Origin: Clostridiales bacterium | Lineage (GTDB): Bacteria; Bacillota; Clostridia; Christensenellales; Borkfalkiaceae | Direction: 5' to 3' | Length of the DNA: 64,000 nucleotides | Assembly (NCBI GenBank): GCA_003538975.1 | Contig: DPQQ01000014.1 | Span: 71,090 to 135,089 of the forward strand | Shown here: piece after piece, positions 55,333 through 63,189 of the stretch | Layout of the letters: each line of letters opens with the position of its first letter | Position numbering within the stretch: the stretch's first letter is position 1 | Notes under the pieces: generated by a model | The model's input: the letters and a program-made list of their open reading frames with translations, nothing else | Told to the model about the DNA's origin: nothing | Databases searched by the model: none | Position numbers and translations under genes: made by a program

Positions 55333-55737
55333 GTGTTTAATTTAGAAGAAAAAATATCGGTAAAAGAAGCGACGGCAATGAATCCGGTCGTTCTCGCATT
55401 CGTCGGGGACGCCGTTTATTCGCTTTATATAAGAGAAAAGCTTGCGTTTAATCACGATCTTAAGACGGGCGAACTCAACAGACTTGCCGTTTCGAGCGTA
55501 AGAGCTTCGGCGCAGGCGCAAAAGATCGAAAATCTTCTGCCCGTTCTCACCGAAGAAGAACTTGCGGTGTTCAGACGCGCCCGCAATGCGAAAAAGGGTA
55601 CCAAGGCAAAGAGCGCGAGCGTTGCGGAGTACAATTTAAGCACCGGATTCGAAGCGGTCGTAGGCTATCTTTACGTTACGGGACAAGCCGAAAGACTTGA
55701 CGAAATTTTAAACTACGGAGAAGAAAATGAAGGTTGA
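55333..55737 (+). CDS. mrnC: Mini-ribonuclease III
   Basis: 134 aa from GTG. RNase III catalytic domain without a dsRNA-binding domain: NPVVLAFVGDAVYSLYIREKL (catalytic Asp), VRASAQAQ, and the C-terminal TGFEAVVGYLYVTGQAERL. Matures 23S rRNA ends. Overlaps rlmB by 11 bases, as in other Bacillota. Confidence 0.93.
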   Translation: MFNLEEKISVKEATAMNPVVLAFVGDAVYSLYIREKLAFNHDLKTGELNRLAVSSVRASAQAQKIENLLPVLTEEELAVFRRARNAKKGTKAKSASVAEYNLSTGFEAVVGYLYVTGQAERLDEILNYGEENEG

Positions 55738-56458
55738 AGGTAAAAACGCCGTAAGGGAACTTATTAAAACCGATGCGGAAATAGATAAAATTCTCATAGC
55801 GAACGGCTTGAAAGATCCCGAGTCCCGTAAACTTTTAAACGAAATCCGCGTCAAGGGATATAAAGTCCAGTTTGCGGACGGGTTCATTCTCGATAAGGAG
55901 AGCGAATCAAAACGCCATCAGGGGTTTATAGCGTTTGCTTCCGATTATAAATACGCGGACTTAAAAGACATAATAGCCGATTGCGATAAAAAAGGGAACG
56001 ATTCTTTGGTTGTCGTTCTCGACGAAATATTGGATCCTCATAATCTCGGAAGCATAATAAGAGTGTGCGAATGCGGCGGTGCGGACGGACTCATTATACC
56101 CGAACGCCGTTCCGCTCAGGTTACAGAGACCGTTATAAGAATTTCCGAAGGCGGCGCGAATCACGTTAAGATAGCGAGAGTTACCAATATAAACTCCGCC
56201 ATAAAAGAATTGCAGCAGAACGGATTCTGGGCGACCGGTGCGGAACTCGGCGGCGAAAATCTTTATAAAGCAGATCTTACCGGCAAGCTTTGTCTGGTAA
56301 TCGGCGGCGAAGGAACGGGTATAAAAAAACTCACAAAAGAAATATGCGACAGGATAGTAACCATTCCGATGAAAGGTAAAGTAAATTCCTTGAACGCTTC
56401 CGTTGCCTGCGGCGTAGTTCTTTTCGAAGCGCTTCGTCAGAGAGATTGGAAAAAGTAA
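55727..56458 (+). CDS. rlmB: 23S rRNA 2'-O-ribose G2251 methyltransferase RlmB
   Basis: 243 aa. N-terminal L30e-like domain (GKNAVRELIKTDAEIDKILIANG), SPOUT motifs DEILDPHNLGSIIRVCECGG, VIGGEGTGIKKL, IPMKGKVNSLNASVACGV. Modifies the peptidyl-transferase loop of 23S rRNA; its companion mrnC acts on the same RNA. Confidence 0.93.
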   Translation: MKVEGKNAVRELIKTDAEIDKILIANGLKDPESRKLLNEIRVKGYKVQFADGFILDKESESKRHQGFIAFASDYKYADLKDIIADCDKKGNDSLVVVLDEILDPHNLGSIIRVCECGGADGLIIPERRSAQVTETVIRISEGGANHVKIARVTNINSAIKELQQNGFWATGAELGGENLYKADLTGKLCLVIGGEGTGIKKLTKEICDRIVTIPMKGKVNSLNASVACGVVLFEALRQRDWKK

Positions 56459-56516
56459 AAACGGTTTTGTCCGTGACAAAAGGACGAAGCTGAAAAGAAT
56501 GGTAATCGGGTAAACG

Positions 56517-57110
56517 ATGAAAGAAAAGAAGATTTTAAAAAACAAAATAGCGGATGAAGATCTTATAGCGGCGGCAAAATCAGGCGAAGAACAGGCTGTC
56601 GAAGAGATATTTTTAAGATATCGTGCCGGGATTATCGGAATCGCCAGATCTTATTACCTTTTGGGCGGCGAGATCGAGGATCTCGTGCAGGAAGGGAATC
56701 TCGGACTCTTAAAAGCGGTAAGGACTTACAGCTCTCAAAAAGAAGTTTCGTTTGAATATTACGCCAAACGCTGTATAAAGAACGAAATAATCTCGACGGT
56801 AAGGGCGGCTTCCGGTAAAAAGCACGAACCGCTTAATAACGTGAGCGCAGAACTTACGGATTTTGACGAAGAGTTCGGCGACGAGTCCATGAATCCCGAA
56901 AATAAACTCTTAAATAAAGAAAGAGAAACGGATATAAATAAAAAATTCAAAGAACTTTTATCCGTAAAGGAATACGAAGTTTATAAACTGTATATTAAGG
57001 GGTTTTCGTTCAAAGACATAGGAAACGAACTTAAAATAAAGGAAAAGTCGGTGGATAACGCCGTCCAGCGCATAAAGAAAAAGGCAAAGGAAGTAAAATG
57101 GGATATTTAG
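56517..57110 (+). CDS. sigH: RNA polymerase sigma factor, SigH-like
   Basis: 197 aa. Region 2 (EDLVQEGNLGLLKAVRTYSSQ) and region 4 (KEYEVYKLYIKGFSFKDIGNELKIKEKSVDNAVQRIKKKAKE) with a short linker. The position next to mrnC-rlmB is that of sigH in Bacillus and Clostridia, where it controls entry into sporulation and competence. Sequence alone would allow another alternative sigma factor. Overlaps dnaX by 13 bases, an unusual link to replication genes. Confidence 0.8.
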   Translation: MKEKKILKNKIADEDLIAAAKSGEEQAVEEIFLRYRAGIIGIARSYYLLGGEIEDLVQEGNLGLLKAVRTYSSQKEVSFEYYAKRCIKNEIISTVRAASGKKHEPLNNVSAELTDFDEEFGDESMNPENKLLNKERETDINKKFKELLSVKEYEVYKLYIKGFSFKDIGNELKIKEKSVDNAVQRIKKKAKEVKWDI

Positions 57111-58792
57111 CGATTTATCGTAAATACCGTCCGCAGACCTTTGATAAGGTTATCGGACAGGATCACGTCGTAAAGACGCTCGTCAATCAGATAAAGCAGG
57201 ACCGAATCGGTCACGCATATCTTTTTACGGGAACCCGCGGCACCGGTAAAACTTCGGTGGCGAAGATTTTCGCCCGGGCAATAAATTGCGAACACCCCGT
57301 AAACGGTTCCCCTTGCGGCAAGTGCGATACGTGCAAAGCTCTTCTCGATCCGTCGAATATAGACGTTCTCGAAATCGACGCGGCTTCCAATAACGGCGTG
57401 GACGAGATAAGAAATTTAAGAGAAAATATTCAGTATCCGCCGGTAAACAGCCGTTATAAAGTCTATATCATAGACGAAGTTCACATGCTCTCGCCGTCGG
57501 CTTTCAACGCACTCCTGAAAACGCTTGAAGAACCTCCCAAACACGCGGTCTTTATTCTTGCGACTACCGAAGTACAGAAAATGCCCGCAACTATATTGTC
57601 GAGATGTATGCGTTTCGACTTCAGACTTGTAGACATAGATAAGCTTGCTAAACTTGTTGCGGATATTTACGACGATCTCGGGAAAAAATATACTAAGGAA
57701 GCCGTTTACGCCATTGCAAAACTCGGCGAAGGCAGCGTAAGAGACGCGCTTTCGGTAGCGGATATCTGTCTGTCTCTGTCGGACGGCGAACTTACTTACG
57801 GCGACGTTCTGACGGCAACGGGTGCGTCGGACAGAACCATGCTCAGAGACTTCGTGACTGCGCTCACCGCGGGCGACGTCGGAGCCGTGCTTAACCTTAC
57901 CGATAAGCTCATAAACTTAGGCAAGAGCATCGGGCTTATGATAAAGGATGTGAATTCGTATCTGCGCGACGTTATGATTACAAAAACGTGCGCAAACGCG
58001 AAGGATATATTGAAGCTCCCCGAAGATCTCATAAGCGAGCTTGAAATTATAGCGGATTCCACTACAAAAGAACGTATTTTAAGAGCGATCGAAATATTTG
58101 CGGAGACCGAAAGCGATCTTAAATATTCGAATCATCCGCGTATTTTGTTCGAGACTGCGGCTATAAAAGCTACCCGTCCCGAAAACGACTACAATATAGA
58201 CGCTCTTTTGTCGAGAATAAGCGTTCTCGAAAAGAAGATAGACGATCTTACTTCGGGTAAAATTCAGGTAAGTTTGAGCAAGCCGTCAGACGGTAATACA
58301 GTACAGAACAGCGCTACCTGTGTTGTCGAAACGATACCGCAGAATAATGTGAAGCCCTCTGCCGAGCTGACTGAAATTACGGAACGTACCGTCGAACCGG
58401 TACCGCAAAAGACCGAAACGGACGGCATAAAGCAAAATTCCGCAAACGGTAAAGTTAAACTTTCGGAATGTAACGTACCGTTTGAAAGAATCAAGGGCAA
58501 ACTTATTAAATCTTTAAGAGACAATAACGAGATAATGCTCTGGTCGGTCGTTCAGACGATGCCGCTTACGTTAAAGGACAACACGCTTATAATAACGGTT
58601 ACGACCGAAAGCGACATGGAAATTATAAACAGAAAAGAAAGTCTCGATATAATAAAGGCACAACTTCCGGAGTATGACTTCGACGTCGAAGTAAGGCTCC
58701 ACGCGAAAATAGAGCGGCAGGAAAAGCTTGAAGAAGAGATTGAAAAATATAAAAGAATTTTCGGCGACGATATAGTAGTCGTCGGTAAATAA
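57098..58792 (+). CDS. dnaX: DNA polymerase III subunits gamma/tau
   Basis: 564 aa clamp-loader ATPase. RKYRPQTFDKVIGQDHVV, Walker A GTRGTGKT (K51), zinc-finger cysteines CEHPVNGSPCGKCDTC, IIDEVHMLSPSAFNALLKTLEEPP. A low-complexity linker (about 400-450) precedes a C-terminal tau-like domain. No clear slippery frameshift site was found, so probably one product. Starts inside sigH; followed by ebfC and recR, a conserved trio. Confidence 0.95.
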   Translation: MGYLAIYRKYRPQTFDKVIGQDHVVKTLVNQIKQDRIGHAYLFTGTRGTGKTSVAKIFARAINCEHPVNGSPCGKCDTCKALLDPSNIDVLEIDAASNNGVDEIRNLRENIQYPPVNSRYKVYIIDEVHMLSPSAFNALLKTLEEPPKHAVFILATTEVQKMPATILSRCMRFDFRLVDIDKLAKLVADIYDDLGKKYTKEAVYAIAKLGEGSVRDALSVADICLSLSDGELTYGDVLTATGASDRTMLRDFVTALTAGDVGAVLNLTDKLINLGKSIGLMIKDVNSYLRDVMITKTCANAKDILKLPEDLISELEIIADSTTKERILRAIEIFAETESDLKYSNHPRILFETAAIKATRPENDYNIDALLSRISVLEKKIDDLTSGKIQVSLSKPSDGNTVQNSATCVVETIPQNNVKPSAELTEITERTVEPVPQKTETDGIKQNSANGKVKLSECNVPFERIKGKLIKSLRDNNEIMLWSVVQTMPLTLKDNTLIITVTTESDMEIINRKESLDIIKAQLPEYDFDVEVRLHAKIERQEKLEEEIEKYKRIFGDDIVVVGK

Positions 58793-58860
58793 AATCGGCT
58801 ATTCGTTCGGATATGAACGGCGTACCAAAAAAATTAAATTATAAAAAGGAGATAATTATT

Positions 58861-59205
58861 ATGGGATATAAAGGCGGATTCGGAGGCTTCGGCGGAGGCG
58901 GCATGGGCAACATGCAGAACCTTATGAAGCAGGCGCAGAAGATGCAGGCGGACATGCAGAAAGCACAGGAAGAAATCGAAGCGGCGGAGCTTACGGGAAC
59001 CGCAGGCGGCGGACTTGTAGAAGTCACTCTTTCCGGCAAAAAGGAACTTTTAGGTATTAAAATCAAACCCGAAGCAGTCGATCCCGACGATATCGAAATG
59101 CTCGAAGATCTTATTACCGCGGCATTTAACGACGCAAGTTCGCAGGCGGACGCTCTTTCCGAAGAAAAACTCGGTGCGTACGGCAACATGGGAGGACTTT
59201 TGTAA
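58861..59205 (+). CDS. ebfC: Nucleoid-associated protein YbaB/EbfC
   Basis: 114 aa from ATG 58861 after AAGGAG. A glycine-rich start (GGFGGFGGGGMGNMQNLMKQAQKMQ) then the YbaB core (GGGLVEVTLSGKKELLGIKIKPEAVDPDDIEMLEDLI). Dimeric DNA-bridging protein. The Gly/Phe-rich tail is longer than in E. coli but known in Bacillota. Confidence 0.94.
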   Translation: MGYKGGFGGFGGGGMGNMQNLMKQAQKMQADMQKAQEEIEAAELTGTAGGGLVEVTLSGKKELLGIKIKPEAVDPDDIEMLEDLITAAFNDASSQADALSEEKLGAYGNMGGLL

Positions 59206-59208
59206 TCC

Positions 59209-59805
59209 GTGAAAGTTTATATCGAACCGATCGGTAAACTTATAAACGAGTTTTCGAAGTTACCGGGAGTCGGGCAGAAAACGGCTCAGCGTTACGCATA
59301 TAAAATAATAAATATGACCGAAGCCGAAGCGGCGGAATTCGCAAACGCTGTTTTATCTGCAAAAAAGGACGTTAAATATTGCAGGATATGCGGAAACTAT
59401 TCCGAAGAAGACGTTTGTGAAATCTGCAAAAAACGCGATCCGTCGGTTATATGCGTAGTCAAAGAACCGAAAGACGTAATCGCCATCGAGAAGCTTAACG
59501 AATTCGACGGCGTGTACCACGTTCTGCACGGAACAATCTCGCCCGTGGACGGAATAGGTCCCAACGACATAAGAATAAAAGAGCTTTTAGAGCGCATCGG
59601 TTCCGGCGATACCGTCAAAGAAATTATTCTCGCGACAAACCCGGACGTCGAAGGCGAAGCTACCGCAATGTATATTACCCGTCTTATAAAACCGCTCGGA
59701 ATAAAGGTAACCCGTCTCGCTCACGGCATTCCGATAGGAACCGATCTCGAATATGCGGACGAAATGACTTTATCGAGAGCGTTTATCGACAGAAAGACTT
59801 TGTAA
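59209..59805 (+). CDS. recR: Recombination mediator RecR
   Basis: 198 aa from GTG 59209. Helix-hairpin-helix (SKLPGVGQKTAQRYAYKI), zinc finger C58-x2-C61 ... C70-x2-C73, Toprim domain (ICVVKEPKDVIAIEKL; ATNPDVEGEATAMYI). With RecF/RecO it loads RecA at gaps. Starts three bases after the ebfC stop. Confidence 0.95.
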   Translation: MKVYIEPIGKLINEFSKLPGVGQKTAQRYAYKIINMTEAEAAEFANAVLSAKKDVKYCRICGNYSEEDVCEICKKRDPSVICVVKEPKDVIAIEKLNEFDGVYHVLHGTISPVDGIGPNDIRIKELLERIGSGDTVKEIILATNPDVEGEATAMYITRLIKPLGIKVTRLAHGIPIGTDLEYADEMTLSRAFIDRKTL

Positions 59806-59910
59806 GCGCAGATAAAACCGTAAATAACAGGGTTTTACGGCGTAATTATAATAAAATTACATATGTTACGCTAAATTTTTTATAATCTGAAAAACAGTAA
59901 AAAACAGATA

Positions 59911-59936
59911 AAAACGCCTGAAAACGAGGCGTTTTT
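59911..59936 (+). terminator. Terminator of the dnaX-ebfC-recR operon
   Basis: AAAACGCCT / AGGCGTTTT hairpin with T5. The rest of 59806-60117 contains ACATATGT words at 59859 and 59968 and a perfect 10-bp hairpin AACGGCTCCG / CGGAGCCGTT at 60032-60056 without a T-tract. Confidence 0.85.
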
Positions 59937-60098
59937 ATATATAAAATAAAATCACAAACGTTATACTACATATGTAATAAAAATACTTGACGGTAAATAA
60001 AAGATGAGTATTCCGCAATATACAGAACAATAACGGCTCCGGAAAACGGAGCCGTTATCATAAAGGTAAGTATTCAAAAAGTGTAATCAAAAAAGGTT

Positions 60099-60415
60099 GT
60101 AAAAGACGGACAAGGGGTTAACAACCGTATTCGGAAAATCTTAAGTATTCGCGCATTTTTCTGATCTTGTTTTTATTGAAGCAGTTCTCCTTTTCAAATA
60201 TAATATTTATTTCGCCTTCCGGCTTGATAGTTTGTTTTTCTTCTTTTATATAAGACTGATCTCCTTTATCAGATTTGATGATGTAAGCATGCTTAGCCGC
60301 TTTTTTATTTTTAGCGGAAGAGTTCTTATTTCCAAACAATATATTATATATGGCGTTAAAAAATTTCATAACATTCTCCTTTTTATAGGTGTAAATTCGT
60401 CCGTCCGTCTTTTAC
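60099..60415. repeat. Segment bounded by 13-bp perfect inverted repeats
   Basis: GTAAAAGACGGAC at 60099-60111 and its exact reverse complement GTCCGTCTTTTAC at 60403-60415 frame the small minus-strand gene. No target-site duplication is visible. In the minus-strand mRNA the two arms would lie near the 5' end and just after the stop codon. Confidence 0.7.
60118..60369 (-). CDS. Hypothetical small basic protein
   Basis: 83 aa, unrecognised. Starts MKFFNAIYNILFGNKNSS (amphipathic N-terminal helix), followed by a Lys-rich stretch and an Asn/Lys/Glu-rich C-terminus ending in YGC. Excellent AAGGAG ribosome site. A possible TATAAT on the minus strand at 60427-60422 would place the mRNA start at about 60415. 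Base composition is AT-rich relative to the neighbours. Framed by inverted repeats; may be an acquired element. Confidence 0.65.
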   Translation of the reverse strand: MKFFNAIYNILFGNKNSSAKNKKAAKHAYIIKSDKGDQSYIKEEKQTIKPEGEINIIFEKENCFNKNKIRKMREYLRFSEYGC

Positions 60416-60468
60416 GTCTTTATTATACAATATTATATATGACAAGTACAGTCCTGTTTGAAAAAAAT

Positions 60469-60497
60469 TTGACAATTTTTTTTGCGGGGTGTATTAT
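60469..60497 (+). promoter_or_regulatory. Promoter of the second WYL regulator
   Basis: TTGACA (60469-60474), 17 nt, TATTAT (60492-60497). Confidence 0.8.
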
Positions 60498-60556
60498 TTA
60501 ATAAAAGAAAAATAAAAAGTCGTTATTTCCGTTAATTTTAATCGGGGAAAAAGAAT

Positions 60557-61477
60557 ATGAAGTATGAAATAATGATAAATATACTTTTTGATCTATTGTC
60601 AAAAAAGCTCGTTTCGGCAAGGTATCTTGCGGATAAATACGAAGTATCCCAGAGGACGGTTTACAGATATATAGACGGACTTTCTCTTGCGGGGATACCC
60701 GTTATAACGGTGCGGGGTGCGAGCGGAGGATTTAAAATTGCCGAAGGTTACAGAATATCTTTCGGGTTTTTAACAAAAGAAGAACATGAAAGCGTTATTT
60801 CCGCATTAAAAGCCGTTTTTGAAGAGACAAACAATAAAAATCTCGAAAGCGCGCTTTCTAAATTCGCCGGGGTGAAGCGCATAGACGGCGATTTCAGTAT
60901 GAAAACGGGCAATCTTGTCATAGACGAGGGACCTTGGTGTAATTCCTGCGGATACAAGGACAAGTTGTCGCTCCTTACTTCCGCTACGGAAAACCGCGAA
61001 GCGTTAAAGATTTTTTATCATGACAGAGAAGGTAAGGCCTCCGAACGCATAATCGAGCCGCACGTCATGGTTTTTAAACAAGGCATGTGGTATGTATACG
61101 CTTTTTGCCGTAAACGCGGCGAATTCAGATTTTTTAAGGTCGGAAGAATCGAATCGCTCGACAAAACGGGCGAGATCTTCGTAAGAAGAACCGTTCCCGA
61201 AACTCTTCCTTTTGAAGATTGGTATACTAAAGGAGATCTTGAATTTGTCGAAATGAAGATCGAACGCCCGTATATCGCTCCCGTCGGAGAGTGGCTCGGA
61301 GTAGAAAATTTGTATTACGAAAAGGACGGCTGTTACGCTAAATTAAGTCTTCCCGAAGACGACGGACTTATCGGCAAAATTTTGTCGTTCGGCAGCGGCG
61401 TAAAGGTAGTTAAACCTGAATCGCTCGTTAAAAAAATCACCGCAAAAATCGCAGAAATCAACTCGCTTTATTCGTAA
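60557..61477 (+). CDS. HTH_11/WYL transcriptional regulator (YafY-like)
   Basis: 306 aa. N-terminal DeoR-type helix-turn-helix (LVSARYLADKYEVSQRTVYRYIDGLSLAGIPVI), WYL domain (ALKIFYHDREGKASERIIEPHVMVFKQGMWYVYAFCRKRGEFRFFKVGRI, two runs) and a WCX tail. A different subfamily from the regulator at 52149. Neighbours give no clear target; the divergent small gene at 60118 is the nearest candidate. Confidence 0.88.
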   Translation: MKYEIMINILFDLLSKKLVSARYLADKYEVSQRTVYRYIDGLSLAGIPVITVRGASGGFKIAEGYRISFGFLTKEEHESVISALKAVFEETNNKNLESALSKFAGVKRIDGDFSMKTGNLVIDEGPWCNSCGYKDKLSLLTSATENREALKIFYHDREGKASERIIEPHVMVFKQGMWYVYAFCRKRGEFRFFKVGRIESLDKTGEIFVRRTVPETLPFEDWYTKGDLEFVEMKIERPYIAPVGEWLGVENLYYEKDGCYAKLSLPEDDGLIGKILSFGSGVKVVKPESLVKKITAKIAEINSLYS

Positions 61478-61589
61478 TCCGGTTTACCTTAAAAAATCTT
61501 TACCGACTCATTATCAAACGTTTGATGAATATAAAACGGGAATTTTTTTGGTAAAAAATAAAAATCCCGATGGCATATATAAAAATAAA

Positions 61590-61624
61590 CACCCCCGTAA
61601 TTGTAAAGTTACGGGGGTGCTTTT
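61590..61624. terminator. Bidirectional terminator between the WYL regulator and murG
   Basis: An 11-bp stem CACCCCCGTAA / TTACGGGGGTG. Its right arm touches the murG stop codon, and a T-run follows on the plus strand. Confidence 0.85.
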
Positions 61625-62801
61625 ATCTTTTTTTGCTTTTTACGTTGTGATTTTTGGCGTAATTATATAAAATTTTAGCTATCTCTTCGGACGAATCGGT
61701 TATTTTCAGGTTGATATAAGACGTATCAATAAAGTTTTCGGGCGAATTTGCAGTCGGTTTTTCGATTTTTTCCGTTTTATCGGTAGTATCGTGTGTTTCA
61801 CGATAAAAAACTTCAGTGTCACCTTTATTCATACTCCGTTTAAGTCCGCGGTATGCCGAGTTAACATACGCGGCGAGCGACTTTTCGGTAAGGTCGGATT
61901 CGTTAAGGACGAGACAGTTGCCGCTTTTTAAAAAATATTCGGCGTTCATAACCTGATCCCCTCGCGAATTTCCCTTTTTAAGCGGTACGAAAACGACGGG
62001 AATTTTAAGCGAGAGTATTTCAAATGCGGAATTAGAACCGCAACGGGCGAGCGCTACGTCGGCTGCGGAATAAGCCGTTTCCATATCCGATATAAACGGC
62101 GTTTCGTAAACCGAGCCTGTTTTTCGCGCTTCTTTTACGGATTTTCCCGCTATTAAAAGTATGTCGAAATCATTTTCGAGAAGAGGAGTCGCCTTTTTTA
62201 CCGCGGCGGTGATTGCCGAGGCACCCTGACTTCCGCCGAATGCGAGAAGAAGCGGCTTATCGCCCGAAAATCCGAATTTTTGCTTTGCAAGCCGTTTGTT
62301 CTTAGAATTAAATTCTTTAATCGGCGGTCCGATGAAAATTCCGTTTTTAAGTCCTTTCGCCGCGGACGGAAACGAGGTCAGAACGGCTTTTGCGAATTTT
62401 GCGGTGAGTTTGTTTGCAAGGCCCAAAGAGTAGTCGCTTTCGTGACAAACTACCGGTATACCGAGACTTTTCGCCGCCAGAACAACGGGAACGGCGACGT
62501 ATCCGCCCTTTGAAAACACTACGTCGGGTTTTATTTTTTTGAGTATTTTTTTTGCAGCGGAAACTCCGCTCATAAGAGAAAACGGGATTTTTAAGTTTTT
62601 AAGAAAATTATCTCTCGAAAATTTTACGCACGGAACGGAATAAAACGGAATATCCAAAGGTTTTATAAGAGACTTTTCGATACCGGAATCCGAACCGATA
62701 TAGTAAGTTTTATCGAAGTATTTATTTGTTTTTTGCATTACGGCGATGTTTGGGACGACGTGTCCCGCCGTGCCGCCGCCGGTGAATACGATTTTATACA
62801 T
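61623..62801 (-). CDS. murG: UDP-GlcNAc:undecaprenyl-PP-MurNAc-pentapeptide GlcNAc-transferase MurG
   Basis: 392 aa from ATG 62801, where the family begins (MYKIVFTGGGTAGHVVPNIAV). VFSKGGYVAVPVVLAAKSLGIPVVCHESD, LLLAFGGSQGASAI, and the donor site SDMETAYSAADVALARCGSNSAFE are typical, except that some sites replace the usual RAGA with RCGS. Makes lipid II at the inner membrane face. It carries a ~40-residue low-complexity insertion near the end (RETHDTTDKTEKIEKPTAN). Two adjacent ATGs, no ribosome site, and TATACT seven bases upstream of 62801 hint at a leaderless message. It stands apart from any mur cluster. Confidence 0.9.
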   Translation of the reverse strand: MYKIVFTGGGTAGHVVPNIAVMQKTNKYFDKTYYIGSDSGIEKSLIKPLDIPFYSVPCVKFSRDNFLKNLKIPFSLMSGVSAAKKILKKIKPDVVFSKGGYVAVPVVLAAKSLGIPVVCHESDYSLGLANKLTAKFAKAVLTSFPSAAKGLKNGIFIGPPIKEFNSKNKRLAKQKFGFSGDKPLLLAFGGSQGASAITAAVKKATPLLENDFDILLIAGKSVKEARKTGSVYETPFISDMETAYSAADVALARCGSNSAFEILSLKIPVVFVPLKKGNSRGDQVMNAEYFLKSGNCLVLNESDLTEKSLAAYVNSAYRGLKRSMNKGDTEVFYRETHDTTDKTEKIEKPTANSPENFIDTSYINLKITDSSEEIAKILYNYAKNHNVKSKKR

Positions 62802-63136
62802 CATAATAAGTATATGCCGTTTTCGCCGTTTTTTGCGAACCGTTTGGCAAAACACGATAATCGGCGGCAGAAATGTCTTGTTTTTACGCCGGATAACAAG
62901 AAAGTCGCTATGATAGATGACAAAACCATATAAAAAGATACGTCTCCTTCAGGCCGCTATTTATGCTGTAATATTTATATTGTTTATTATACTATAATAT
63001 ATATTTATATAAATATAGGGTTGAAATCGTCTCAGACTTAACGGAGAAAAGTTATTAAAACATATTACAGGCTGAATTCCGCTTGTCTTGCGGAATTCTG
63101 GGTGGCGGGGGGAGAATACAATAAAATAAAAACAGC

Positions 63137-63164
63137 AAAAAAAGAGAGACCGTTAAGGTCTCTC
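63137..63164 (-). terminator. Terminator of the surface protein gene
   Basis: GAGAGACC / GGTCTCTC stem followed on the minus strand by T7, 26 bp after the stop codon at 63190. The region 62802-63136 shows no supported gene. Confidence 0.85.
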
Positions 63165-63189
63165 GATTTTTTATATTGAAGAGTTTTTA

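Noticed and set aside
57098..58792. Programmed frameshift in dnaX
   Set aside because: I found no A-rich slippery heptamer with a following stem at a sensible position; one long product is the simplest reading.
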